A stretch of DNA of 64,000 bases from VYFG01 sp965221795 (lineage in GTDB: Bacteria; Pseudomonadota; Gammaproteobacteria; Arenicellales; Poriferihabitantaceae): the NCBI GenBank assembly GCA_965221795.1, contig OZ244914.1, positions 1,116,001 to 1,180,000 on the forward strand. The letters are read 5' to 3'. Each line of letters starts with the position of its first letter. Position 1 is the stretch's first letter. The notes under the pieces are model-generated. The model did no database searches. It was given only the letters and a program-made list of their open reading frames with translations, and had not been told where the DNA came from. A program made the translations under genes and the position numbers. This document shows positions 54,764-63,384 of this stretch, piece after piece.

Positions 54764-55842
54764 CAGGACTTTTTGAGGGTAGCAGAAGCGGTCAGCCCGA
54801 TACGATAATGGATCAGCACATCGCAAGCCAACAGGAAGAACAGCAACATTCCCTGGAATACTCCAGTGACCGCCAGAGGCAGATTGAGAGAAATCTGTGC
54901 CGATTCGCCGCTGAGATAACTGAGGGCCAGTAGATGGCCGGCCAACAGAACCCCCACCGGGTGCAGTCGTCCGACAAATGCCACGATGATAGCCGTAAAG
55001 CCATAACCGGGAGAAATGGAAGGCTGCAGTTGCCCAATGGGACCCGCCACCTCCACCAGGCCGGCCAGTCCTGCGCTGCCTCCACTCAACAGGAGTGTAA
55101 GCCAGATGACCCGGTTGGTACTGAAACCGGCGTATTGACCTGCAGCAGGCGCATCCCCGATCACCTTGACCTGGAATCCAATGATGGTGCGAGCCATGAG
55201 TAACCAGGCCCCCAAGGTCGCAAGCAGAGCCCATAGCCAACCCGCATGCAGCCGGGTACCCGCCAGCACCGTCGGGATCGTGGCTGAATCATGGAATACC
55301 CGGGATTCTGGAAAATTGAAACCATCCGGGTCACGCCAGGGTCCATGTACCAAGTAGCTTAGCAACAGGATGGCCACATACGTGACCATCAAGCTGACCA
55401 GAATTTCATTGGCATTGAAGCGAGTGCGCAGAAAGGCGGGAATGGCCGCCCACATCATACCGCCAAGAATCCCGCCCAGAATCATCAGCGGCAGGATCCA
55501 GAACCCTTCGGTGTCGTGGAACCACAGGGCGACCCCCCCGCCGCAGATGGCACCCAAAGTCAACTGACCCTCGGCACCAATGTTCCAGACTCCAGCACGA
55601 AAACCAATCGACAGTGCCAGCGCAATCAATACCAGTGGAGTGGCTTTCACACCCAACTCCGCCCAACCATAGAGAGAGGTCAGTGGCTCAACGAAAAAAA
55701 CATACAAGGCTTCGACCGGATTCGTCCCCATGAACAGGAACAGCACCACGCCCGAAAGCAGGGTCAGCAGCAACGCAATCAGCGGGGAAAGTAACGACAT
55801 GCGCCGGGAGGCTTGGGGTCGACGGGAGAGCCTAATCCACAT
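54763..55842 (-). CDS. ABC transporter permease, BMP-type nucleoside/base importer (first permease)
   Basis: 359-residue polytopic protein of the YufP/NupP type. It has the diagnostic GFRAGVWNIGAEGQLTLGAI segment after the second helix and the SPGYGFTAIIVAFVGRLHPV segment near the end. The ATG at 55842 has GGGAGAGG upstream (55846-55853, minus strand) and overlaps the end of the ATPase gene. An ATG at 55857 is an alternative. Confidence 0.93.
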   Translation of the reverse strand: MWIRLSRRPQASRRMSLLSPLIALLLTLLSGVVLFLFMGTNPVEALYVFFVEPLTSLYGWAELGVKATPLVLIALALSIGFRAGVWNIGAEGQLTLGAICGGGVALWFHDTEGFWILPLMILGGILGGMMWAAIPAFLRTRFNANEILVSLMVTYVAILLLSYLVHGPWRDPDGFNFPESRVFHDSATIPTVLAGTRLHAGWLWALLATLGAWLLMARTIIGFQVKVIGDAPAAGQYAGFSTNRVIWLTLLLSGGSAGLAGLVEVAGPIGQLQPSISPGYGFTAIIVAFVGRLHPVGVLLAGHLLALSYLSGESAQISLNLPLAVTGVFQGMLLFFLLACDVLIHYRIGLTASATLKKS

Positions 55843-57388
55843 GCCTCTCCCCCCCAAGGCCCGGGACGGTCATCCCGGCCATCAAAAGCCCGATCTGCTC
55901 CATGGTAATCTGGTCCACCGGATAGATCGCGGATACCGTCCCGGCACAGATTGCTGCAATCCGACCACTGATCTGCATGAGTTCATCCAGATCCTGGGAA
56001 ATCACCAGAACTGCTGTGCCGGACGCAGCAAGCTGACGCAGTGCATTATGGATTACACGAGCAGAACCAGCGTCGACCCCCCATGTGGGTTGGGAAACCA
56101 CCAACAACCCGGGATTTTGCCGGATTTCGCGCCCGACAATGAACTTTTGCAAATTCCCTCCCGATAGACTCTCGGCCGACGCCTCGATCCCATTTGCCTT
56201 GACCCGGAAATGGTCCACGATATCCGCAGCAAACCGGTCACAAGCACGCCGCTTGATGAACCCCGAAGCGAGTAACTCCAAGCGAAGGAACGATGTCAGC
56301 AAGCTGTTATCAGACAGGCTTAAGCCAGCTACCGCTCCCTGGCCCAGACGTTGCTCGGGAATAGTCGACAAACCCAGCATCCGTCGGGCATTCGGCCCCT
56401 GATGCCCACAAGCCTTGCCGTCAATCAGGATTTGTGAAGCCGCAGTCGTGATTTCCCCACTGATCGATTTACGAAGTTCATCCTGGCCATTTCCAGCAAC
56501 CCCTGCAATTCCGAGGATTTCCCCAGCATGAACCTCGAAACTAATGTCCCTGAGCGCAATGCCAAATTCGTTCGTCGCCGGAATATCCAAGCGGTCCAGA
56601 GTGAGGCGAACCTCTCCGACAGAACCCGCATCAGGTGCTGGCTCGACAGCCAAAGCTTCCCCCATCATCTTGGCCGCCAGAGCTTCAGCGGTGTGGGGTT
56701 GCACCGCCACAGCATCCACAACCCGACCCGCACGCAGGATCGTCGCCCGACCACATAGCGCCTTGATTTCGTTCAACTTGTGACTTATATAGAGAATCGC
56801 CATCCCTTCCGTAGCCAGTTGGCGCAGGGTGGTAAACAGCTTTTCCACTTCCTGGGGAGTCAGTACCGAAGTCGGTTCATCCATCACCAACAACCCTGGT
56901 TCCTGCAAGAGGCATCGGATGATCTCAATACGCTGCCGTTCTCCCACCGAGAGGGTATGAACATGGCGCCCCGGGTCCAAAGGCAAACCGTAATGCTGGG
57001 AAATTTCCGTGATTCTCTGACGCAACGGAAGATTACCCTCTCGCACATCCATACCCAGAGCAATATTTTCAAGTACCGTCAGGGATTCAAACAACGAAAA
57101 GTGCTGGAACACCATGGCAATCCCCAAGCGACGGGCATGGGCCGGACTGGGGATCGAAACCGGTTGGTCTTTCCAGAAGATCTGCCCGGCATCAGGCTTC
57201 AGAATGCCGTAGATCAATTTTACCAGCGTCGACTTGCCAGCACCGTTCTCACCCAGAAGAGCGTGAATTTCCCCGGGGTCCAGAGTCAAATGGATGTCAT
57301 CATTGGCCAGCACGCCCGGAAATGACCGCGTCATGCCGCGAAGGGCAAGTAGGTGGTCGAAAGGCCGAGGTTCGTGGATTCCAGTCAT
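55832..57388 (-). CDS. ABC transporter ATP-binding protein with two ATPase domains (nucleoside/base import)
   Basis: 518-residue duplicated ATPase of the sugar/nucleoside (YufO/NupO/RbsA-like) class. Domain 1 has Walker A GENGAGKSTLVKLIYG, signature LSVGERQRIEIIRCL and Walker B LLVMDEPTSVL. Domain 2 has a degenerate Walker A, GVAGNGQDELRKSISG, and signature LSGGNLQKFIVGREI, normal for the class. The ATG at 57388 is chosen; the upstream ORF holds the promoter and operator. It is the first gene of an overlapping operon ATPase-permease-permease-rutR-like-puuD-puuE-alc-allA. Confidence 0.93.
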   Translation of the reverse strand: MTGIHEPRPFDHLLALRGMTRSFPGVLANDDIHLTLDPGEIHALLGENGAGKSTLVKLIYGILKPDAGQIFWKDQPVSIPSPAHARRLGIAMVFQHFSLFESLTVLENIALGMDVREGNLPLRQRITEISQHYGLPLDPGRHVHTLSVGERQRIEIIRCLLQEPGLLVMDEPTSVLTPQEVEKLFTTLRQLATEGMAILYISHKLNEIKALCGRATILRAGRVVDAVAVQPHTAEALAAKMMGEALAVEPAPDAGSVGEVRLTLDRLDIPATNEFGIALRDISFEVHAGEILGIAGVAGNGQDELRKSISGEITTAASQILIDGKACGHQGPNARRMLGLSTIPEQRLGQGAVAGLSLSDNSLLTSFLRLELLASGFIKRRACDRFAADIVDHFRVKANGIEASAESLSGGNLQKFIVGREIRQNPGLLVVSQPTWGVDAGSARVIHNALRQLAASGTAVLVISQDLDELMQISGRIAAICAGTVSAIYPVDQITMEQIGLLMAGMTVPGLGGERHVD

Positions 57389-57460
57389 GACTTGAAAAGC
57401 TGACCAAACAGTCAGGATTTTCAAGTCTAGCAAAATCTTGAAAGATTTCAACGGCCAATT
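57389..57460 (-). promoter_or_regulatory. Promoter and nested operator dyads of the purine ABC operon
   Basis: On the minus strand TTGAAA, a 16-base spacer and TAGACT form a possible sigma-70 promoter. Just downstream of its likely start point lies CTGACCAAACAGTCAG (57400-57415), a TGAC-N6-GTCA dyad like a degenerate RutR site. It is framed by a second inverted pair, CTTGAAAA (57391-57398) and TTTTCAAG (57418-57425), on nearly the same axis. A further perfect dyad, AAATCTT-GA-AAGATTT, is at 57433-57448 over the spacer. The dyads are seen; the regulator assignment is inferred. Confidence 0.55.
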
Positions 57461-57856
57461 CCCATATATTTTCCCAGGGAGGTCATCTCTCACCCAGTTC
57501 CGCTCCTCACTGCCGGTAAGATTGCCCTCACGGAAAATCATTCATGCCCGATTGGGAGTGTTGCCAAAGGCAGGAGGGCACTTTACGTTCGCCGACCCGA
57601 ACCAGCCAAAGGACCGAGGCATCGGAATGCAGAGGCCGACGGAACACCTACCGGAAATAGAATAGTGCTTGTCGTCCATAAGGATAGTTGGCGACAATTC
57701 TGCCTACTGAATCAGACTCATTGCGTTTTCCTCCATTGAAATTGTCATGAGAATTGACACGCAATTCCTGTTCCGGCCGATAGATACGCTGTTAGGTGGT
57801 TTCACCCCTCCCCTGATGCTCTTGATGCTAGTGGCCCCAGATCCAAGCGGGGGCTA

Positions 57857-58694
57857 TGATAGATGAAACTCTCAGGATCGCTGTCATCTCCGCATTCGAA
57901 CCTGAACTGGCGGCCCTATGGAAAAGCCTAAAAGAGCAGGTATCGACCTACTCACTGAACGGGGCGATGTTTACGACCGTTACTCCGTAACGACCACTGG
58001 TCGTTTTGTTTTGGAGCAGGACCCATGTCGTCAACGCTGCCAGGACCTTGCAGCTTGCACAGGACCATTTCTGGATTAAGCGAATCGTGTTTTCTGGGAT
58101 CGCAGGTGAGGTGAACCCGAGCCTTCATATGGGTGATATCGTAATCGCCGATATGAAGGCAGTATTTGGAAATGCGATTCGCCAAGGAGAAGAATGAGCG
58201 TTGGGAGACCATCCCATTCCATGAATACCCGTATTTCAACTTTGGCATGAGATTCCCACGCTCCGTTACCGTAGTACGCGCACCCCAAAACGCACTTCTG
58301 GTTCCCAGTCGACCATGCGGAACTTCTACCAGCAGCACAGCATGCGGCCAACGAAGTAACCCTGATCAGTTGCACCGGCCAGGGCCTTGCAAACCTGCCC
58401 AGAATAGTGGTTGGTGCCGGGCGTTTCCGGCGGTGTCTTTGTGGGCAATGCCACGTTTCGTACTTAATGCATTCGAAGCGTTCAAAGTGCGCACACTGGA
58501 CATGGAAAGTGCTGCCATTGCCCATGTCGCTGATGCGAACGAGGTTCCTTACATCGCAGTGCGCAGCCGATCTGGCCCTGGCAGGTAGCGCGGGAAGCCC
58601 CAATCAGGTGGATATCTTTCTCAATCTCACCACAAAAAATGCAACTGCCGTAGTGAAAAGCCCTACTGCGTCAAATATCTCCATAGAAGGGTAA
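57857..58694 (+). pseudogene. Phosphorylase-superfamily nucleosidase (MTA/SAH nucleosidase-like), broken
   Basis: Plus-strand fragments in three frames together recall a nucleoside phosphorylase/nucleosidase: an N-terminus LRIAVISAFEPELAAL that stops at 57987, then WIKRIVFSGIAGEVNPSLHM with DIVIAD (58075-58160), then VRTLDMESAAIAHVADANEV (58490-58545), and a C-terminal NQVDIFLNLTTKNA. The DMESAA active-site block is clear. Several frameshifts and stops make it a pseudogene. It lies between the ABC importer ATPase and the BMP gene on the opposite strand, so it once fitted nucleoside uptake followed by base release. Confidence 0.75.
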
Positions 58695-58839
58695 CCGGCA
58701 AATTCTGAAAATGTCCGGGAGGATCATTGAACACACAGGATTCACCCGCGTTACCAGGGACGATCACAACCGCCAAAATACCAAAGTGACGATCGCATCA
58801 GCATGACATGCATCCCTGGAAACAAAATGAAAGGGCGAC

Positions 58840-58866
58840 AAAAAAGCCTCCGAAGAGGCTTTTTTC
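58840..58866. terminator. Bidirectional intrinsic terminator
   Basis: AAAAAAGCCTC (58840-58850), loop CGAA, GAGGCTTTTTT (58855-58865). The stem has T-tracts on both strands. It lies 25 bases after the BMP-gene stop on the minus strand and also downstream of the plus-strand pseudogene, so it can end transcription from both sides. It separates the BMP transcript from the ABC ATPase operon. Confidence 0.9.
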
Positions 58867-58890
58867 TTCATTGGGTCTCATCCAAAAAGG

Positions 58891-59964
58891 TTACTGCGGT
58901 ATCGAACCCTGTACACCCTCAACGTAGTAGTTCATACCCAGCAATACACCATCCTCGAGCACTTCACCCTCCCCGATCACTTGCTCACCTGCCTGATTGT
59001 TGATGGGTCCCTGGAACGGGTGAAGACTGCCCTCCTTCATACCCGCAATGATCTGATCCACCTTCGCACGCACCTCCGCAGGAACCGCATCTCCGTACGG
59101 AGCCATGACTACCATGCCGGGGGCCAACCCGTCCCAGGTATCCGTACTTTCCCAAGTACCGTTCATGACTGCCTTGACCCGCTCCACATAATATGGACCC
59201 CAATCATTCACGATGGCTGTCAACTGTGCCTCGGGCGCAAATGCAACCATATCGGAAGCTTGGCCAAACGCGAATACACCACGTCTTTCCGCTACCTGTA
59301 ACGCAGCCGGGGAATCGGTATGCTGTGCAATGATATCTGCACCTTGGTCAATCAGGGCTTTGGCCGCATCTCCTTCCTTACCTGGATCATACCAGGTGTT
59401 GACCCACACCACCTTCACCACCGCTTCCGGGTTCACTTTCCGCAATGCGAGAGTAAAAGCATTGATCCCGCGAATGACCTCTGGAATCGGGAATGACGCA
59501 ATGTAGCCAATCACGCCAGATTGAGTCATATGGCCTGCAATCGCACCACTGACCGCGCGACCTTCGTAAAACCGACCAGAGTAAGTACTGACATTGTCGC
59601 CACGCTTGTATCCCGTGGCATGCTCGAACTTCACGTCAGGAAACTGCTCAGCCACTTTCAGGGTGGGGTTCATGTACCCAAACGATGTCGTGAAGATAAT
59701 GTCATGACCGCTCGTTGCGAGCTTGCGTATGACCCGTTCAGCATCTGCGCCTTCGGCAACGCTTTCCACGAACGAAGTCTCAACACCGAGTTCTTCCTCT
59801 ACTTGCAACCGCCCCTGATCGTGACGATAGGTCCAGCCGTGATCACCCACGGGACCCACGTACACAAACCCTGCCTTGATATCTTTGGCTTGAGCGGCTC
59901 CCACAGTCAGGATGACCGGCAATACGGCTCCCAGAAGAGCCCGGATCAGTATTCTTTTCTGCAT
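58891..59964 (-). CDS. BMP-family ABC transporter substrate-binding protein
   Basis: 357-residue periplasmic binding protein of the PnrA/BMP family, which binds nucleosides or bases. The signal peptide is MQKRILIRALLGAVLPVILT with cleavage after AQA. The mature part has the DIKAGFVYVGPVGDHGWTY start, GHDIIFTTSFGYMNP and GVIGYIASFPIPEVIRGINA. The ATG at 59964 is preceded by AGAGAG. It is transcribed separately (terminator downstream) from the cognate ATPase and permeases. Together with the purine enzymes, a purine ligand is likely. Confidence 0.93.
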   Translation of the reverse strand: MQKRILIRALLGAVLPVILTVGAAQAKDIKAGFVYVGPVGDHGWTYRHDQGRLQVEEELGVETSFVESVAEGADAERVIRKLATSGHDIIFTTSFGYMNPTLKVAEQFPDVKFEHATGYKRGDNVSTYSGRFYEGRAVSGAIAGHMTQSGVIGYIASFPIPEVIRGINAFTLALRKVNPEAVVKVVWVNTWYDPGKEGDAAKALIDQGADIIAQHTDSPAALQVAERRGVFAFGQASDMVAFAPEAQLTAIVNDWGPYYVERVKAVMNGTWESTDTWDGLAPGMVVMAPYGDAVPAEVRAKVDQIIAGMKEGSLHPFQGPINNQAGEQVIGEGEVLEDGVLLGMNYYVEGVQGSIPQ

Positions 59965-60128
59965 TGTGATATCTCTCTTGAGGTCGGTTAATCGATTCGC
60001 CATGTGAACTGGCGTGTTGCCAACAGAAACGCAAATGACCATGTTCGGATGAAAAGTCAGGCCACAGAAGCCACCATAGGATTCGCCAGATGAAGTCCTG
60101 AAATGATTCTATAGGAAATTATACCGAA

Positions 60129-60467
60129 TCAACTGCCACGATAAGTGGAATAGCCCCAGGGACTGAGCAGTAAAGGCACATGGTAGTGCGCTTCACTTTC
60201 GGTCACCCGGAATACAATTTCCACATGGGGATAAAACGTATCGCCCCCCCGATCCATGAAATAGCGGCCGGATGCAAAGACGATACTGTAAATCCCGTCG
60301 GTCAATGTTTCCCCATTGCACCACTCAAGGATCCGTCCATCTGCATCCGTGGTCCCCTTACCTACCTCTTCCCGGTCTGGCCCGGCCCCTTGGTACAGGG
60401 TCGCACCGATCCCTTGGGCAGGCTTTCCATGGGCGAGGTCTAGTACATGTGTGGTGATCTGAACCAT
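60129..60467 (-). CDS. uraH: 5-hydroxyisourate hydrolase
   Basis: Transthyretin-like enzyme that hydrolyses 5-hydroxyisourate to OHCU. The 112-residue protein has the conserved ITTHVLDLAHGKPAQG start with an active-site His, the GRYF strand, FYPHVEIVF with a second His, and the C-terminal tetrapeptide YRGS, the family hallmark. It follows uraD by 18 bases. Confidence 0.95.
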   Translation of the reverse strand: MVQITTHVLDLAHGKPAQGIGATLYQGAGPDREEVGKGTTDADGRILEWCNGETLTDGIYSIVFASGRYFMDRGGDTFYPHVEIVFRVTESEAHYHVPLLLSPWGYSTYRGS

Positions 60468-60485
60468 CTGAATCCAGGCCTCCGG

Positions 60486-61010
60486 CTAGGCGGTGTGATG
60501 ACCGACCGCACCAAACATTCCCTCCAGACGACTCCGGGTGATTTTCCACTGCTCCGCAGCCGCGATCGACAGTTCCGTCTGGCGATCGTTTCCCAAGCGA
60601 TTTCGCAACAGCACCAGCATCTCCCGGGCACTCTTGTCGCGGGCAAAAACAATAAAGATGAAACCAAAGCGATTGAAATAGGACTGGTTTTCTTCCGCCA
60701 GACTATCCAAGGTGTTTGCATCAGCCTGATTGATCGAAGATTGCTCTCCACTCGCCGTCATCAAGGTGGCATGATATTTCTCTTTCAAGGACTCCGGGTC
60801 TCCGATTCGGGGATGTCCGTCAAAGGCCTCCAGCCAATCCGGCTCGGTCATGACAGACCAATGACGCTCTGCCGTCGCCAATAACTCTATCATATGGGTA
60901 TAGGGTCTGCCCGCTACCATATGGGCGACCCAGCGGGATGCGTTACAACAACGCCCCATGACGTCAGTTGCCTCACGAGATTCGAGTCGGTTGAGCGTGT
61001 TCAGATCCAT
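60486..61010 (-). CDS. uraD: OHCU decarboxylase
   Basis: Converts 2-oxo-4-hydroxy-4-carboxy-5-ureidoimidazoline to S-allantoin. The 174-residue product has the catalytic His in FDGHPRIGD, the SINQADANTLDSLAEENQSY helix, and FIFIVFARDKSAREML followed by the RLGND motif. ATG 61010 is chosen. A GTG at 61031 coincides with the predicted transcription start, so a leaderless alternative exists. It is divergent from guaD, sharing the operator at 61051-61066. Confidence 0.94.
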   Translation of the reverse strand: MDLNTLNRLESREATDVMGRCCNASRWVAHMVAGRPYTHMIELLATAERHWSVMTEPDWLEAFDGHPRIGDPESLKEKYHATLMTASGEQSSINQADANTLDSLAEENQSYFNRFGFIFIVFARDKSAREMLVLLRNRLGNDRQTELSIAAAEQWKITRSRLEGMFGAVGHHTA

Positions 61011-61037
61011 CAGAGTCAATTCAGTGGTCACAACAGG

Positions 61038-61086
61038 ATTATGGAAAAAATTGACTACTTGGTCAAGTTTTTTCTATAATGTCATC
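61038..61086. promoter_or_regulatory. Symmetric divergent promoter with RutR-like operator between uraD and guaD
   Basis: TTGACTACTTGGTCAA (61051-61066) differs from the E. coli RutR consensus TTGACCA-NN-TGGTCAA at one position. On the plus strand its TTGACT is the -35 for TATAAT at 61075-61080, spacing 18. On the minus strand TTGACC is the -35 for CATAAT (61043-61038), spacing 17. Bound repressor would block both. The plus start point, about 61087, falls on the guaD ATG. Sequence matches are direct; the consensus is from memory and the regulator is inferred. Confidence 0.8.
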
Positions 61087-62385
61087 ATGACGATGAGTTT
61101 TCACCGCGGGGAAATCCTGCATTTTCTCGACGACCCTGGCCGGATCGGTTCAGAGGCCATCGTACATGTTCCTGACGGCTTGTTGTGGGTGGAAGATGGG
61201 TTGATCCGAAACATCGGCCCATTCAGCCGACTGCAACCTGCACTGCCGCCGGATGTCACTATCACACACCACCCGCATGCCCTTCTGGTACCGGGATTGG
61301 TCGATACGCATGTACACTATCCGCAGTGTGATGTCATCGCCGCTTATGGTACCCGGCTGCTGGACTGGCTGAACACCCATACGTTCCCGGCAGAAGGAAA
61401 ATTCGGAGACCTGAACCACGCCAGAAGCATCGCTTCATTTTTTCTCGACGAGTTACTACGCAACGGCACCACCACCGCTTTGGTTTTTGGTACGGTGCAT
61501 CCAGAATCCGTAACCGCTTTCTTTCTCGAGGCCCAACAGAGAAATCTGCGGATGATCTGCGGCAAGGTCATGATGGACCGCCATGCGCCGGAGTACCTCT
61601 GCGATACCGCATATACGAGCTACGAGGACAGCAAGTCGTTGATCGAACGCTGGCATGGTGTCGACCGGCTGAGGTATGCGGTCACTCCACGCTTCGCTCC
61701 CACGTCCAGTCCGGAACAACTCGATATGGCGGGTCGCCTGCTTATCGAATATCCCGGCGTGTACCTGCATACCCACCTTGCGGAGAATACCGAAGAATGC
61801 CATTGGGTATCAGAACTGTTTCCGGGAGCAGCGCACTATCTGGATGCCTATGACCAATATGGCTTACTCGGCCAACACTCGATTTTTGCTCATGGTGTCC
61901 ATCTGTGCGATGCCGAATGGCAAAGGCTGGCGCAAACCGGTTCCGGAATCGCACACTGCCCACTGTCAAACCTGTTCATCGGCAGCGGATTGTTCGATTA
62001 TCACACCGCCCGGAAACACCAAATTCCCATCGGACTCGGTACAGACATCGGCGGAGGGGACAGTTTTTCCCTACTCCGGGTGATCAATGAAGCCTACAAG
62101 GTACAGCAGCTGCAGAAGTACAACCTATCGCCTTTCCAGTCGCTTTATCTGGCTACTCTGGGCGGTGCCCGGATGCTCGATCTGGATTCCCATATTGGCA
62201 ATTTCGAACCCGGAAAGGAAGCCGACTTCATCGTACTAGACTACCATGCCACCCCCTTGATCAAACGACGTATCGACCATTCCGTCAGTCTGATGGAACG
62301 CCTGTTCGTACTGCAGATGCTCGGAGATGACCGCACAGTCCGGGAAAGCCGAATTTTGGGCGAAGTCGCTTACCTACGGGGTTAG
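61087..62385 (+). CDS. guaD: Guanine deaminase
   Basis: Zinc amidohydrolase that converts guanine to xanthine. The 432-residue product has the metal motif PGLVDTHVHYPQ, the guanine-specific LLDWLNTHTFPAE loop, LHTHLAENTEE, IFAHGVHL and LGTDIGGGDSFSLL with the metal Asp. The first possible ATG, 61087, lies only 7 bases after the -10 box, so the mRNA should be leaderless or nearly so; ATG 61093 is the alternative. It feeds the xanthine dehydrogenase encoded on the other strand. Confidence 0.95.
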   Translation: MTMSFHRGEILHFLDDPGRIGSEAIVHVPDGLLWVEDGLIRNIGPFSRLQPALPPDVTITHHPHALLVPGLVDTHVHYPQCDVIAAYGTRLLDWLNTHTFPAEGKFGDLNHARSIASFFLDELLRNGTTTALVFGTVHPESVTAFFLEAQQRNLRMICGKVMMDRHAPEYLCDTAYTSYEDSKSLIERWHGVDRLRYAVTPRFAPTSSPEQLDMAGRLLIEYPGVYLHTHLAENTEECHWVSELFPGAAHYLDAYDQYGLLGQHSIFAHGVHLCDAEWQRLAQTGSGIAHCPLSNLFIGSGLFDYHTARKHQIPIGLGTDIGGGDSFSLLRVINEAYKVQQLQKYNLSPFQSLYLATLGGARMLDLDSHIGNFEPGKEADFIVLDYHATPLIKRRIDHSVSLMERLFVLQMLGDDRTVRESRILGEVAYLRG

Positions 62386-62580
62386 TATCTCGGCCATAGC
62401 CTCATCCCGGCTCTCTCCTTGTACCATCCTGAAAACAGTGCGGGTGGTCGAACATGGGACTGTATCCTGAAGGTGTATGCAGTTCTCTGATCCAGATGCG
62501 CATGATGAAAGGGGCGTATTGCGAGGATCGGATCAATCCGGTCTTTCGGTGGCTTTGGGTTGTGCGCGTCAAACCAGCCG

Positions 62581-63384
62581 TCAAGTCGTTGCAGTGCTCT
62601 CGTGCGTGACTCCATAATATTGCGCCATCAGTTGGGCCACGACTGATACCGCCACCTCCATGGGTCGTTTTCCGCCCCCCAAATCAACGCCGATAGGGGA
62701 AGTAAGGCGGGCGATTTCGGCTTCGGAAAATCCCTTGCGAGACAGCTTTTTGCGAAAGCTGACAGCCTTGGATCGGGAACCGATCAGTCCACAATAGGGA
62801 AAATCGTCACGGGCCAGCACTGCCTCGACAAGGTCCCAGTCCATTGCATGGTTGTGTGTCATGATCAGATACCAGGTACCCGAGGGGAGTCCCTCCACCT
62901 CCACATGGGGGCTTTCCATCAACTGGGCTGCAACGTTACCGGGCATGCCACAATCTTTCATGGATGTGGACAGGACTTCCTGTCGGGTATCAAACCAGGT
63001 CACCCGGCAGGGAATATCCATCAGTATTCGTACAATGGCCTGGCCGACATGACCGGCACCAAACAGGGCGATGTGGAAATCACAGGCCAAAAAGGGCTCA
63101 TAGAGCAATTCGACCCGCCCTCCGCAACACTGTGCCAGGTCGTTGCCTAGATGGTACACCTGGCGTTCGTTTCCGGACTGCCTCTGAAGCAACAGTTTTC
63201 GAGCCTGTTGAATGGCAGAAAATTCGAGATGACCGCCGCCAATGGTGTCGTAGCTTGTCTGTTCCGTGACCACCATCTTGGACTTTGGATTCCTGGGAGA
63301 AGAGCCTTCCGCTGCCAGTACGGTGACGATTACGAACCCTTGGTTGTCGGCAGACAACCGTGCAATGGCCTCCACCCAATTCAT
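62581..63384 (-). CDS. xdhC: Xanthine dehydrogenase accessory protein XdhC
   Basis: Binds molybdenum cofactor and inserts the sulfurated form into xanthine dehydrogenase. The 267-residue product has the N-terminal VLAAEGSSPRNPKSKMVVT and GGGHLEF blocks, CCGG in LAQCCGGRVELL, and a C-terminal Rossmann-like domain with FGAGHVGQAI and LIGSRSKAV. The ATG at 63384 overlaps the xdhB stop (ATGA), so the two are co-translated. It is convergent with guaD. Confidence 0.94.
   Translation of the reverse strand: MNWVEAIARLSADNQGFVIVTVLAAEGSSPRNPKSKMVVTEQTSYDTIGGGHLEFSAIQQARKLLLQRQSGNERQVYHLGNDLAQCCGGRVELLYEPFLACDFHIALFGAGHVGQAIVRILMDIPCRVTWFDTRQEVLSTSMKDCGMPGNVAAQLMESPHVEVEGLPSGTWYLIMTHNHAMDWDLVEAVLARDDFPYCGLIGSRSKAVSFRKKLSRKGFSEAEIARLTSPIGVDLGGGKRPMEVAVSVVAQLMAQYYGVTHESTATT

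Noticed and set aside
53843..55240. 465-residue version of the second permease
   Set aside because: Residues before ATG 54763 are an out-of-frame reading of the first permease. Homology starts at MEILVPTL.
59965..60128. RutR-like operator upstream of the BMP gene
   Set aside because: Only TGAC/GTCA half-sites at unsuitable spacing, with no 16-bp dyad comparable to those at 57400 and 61051.
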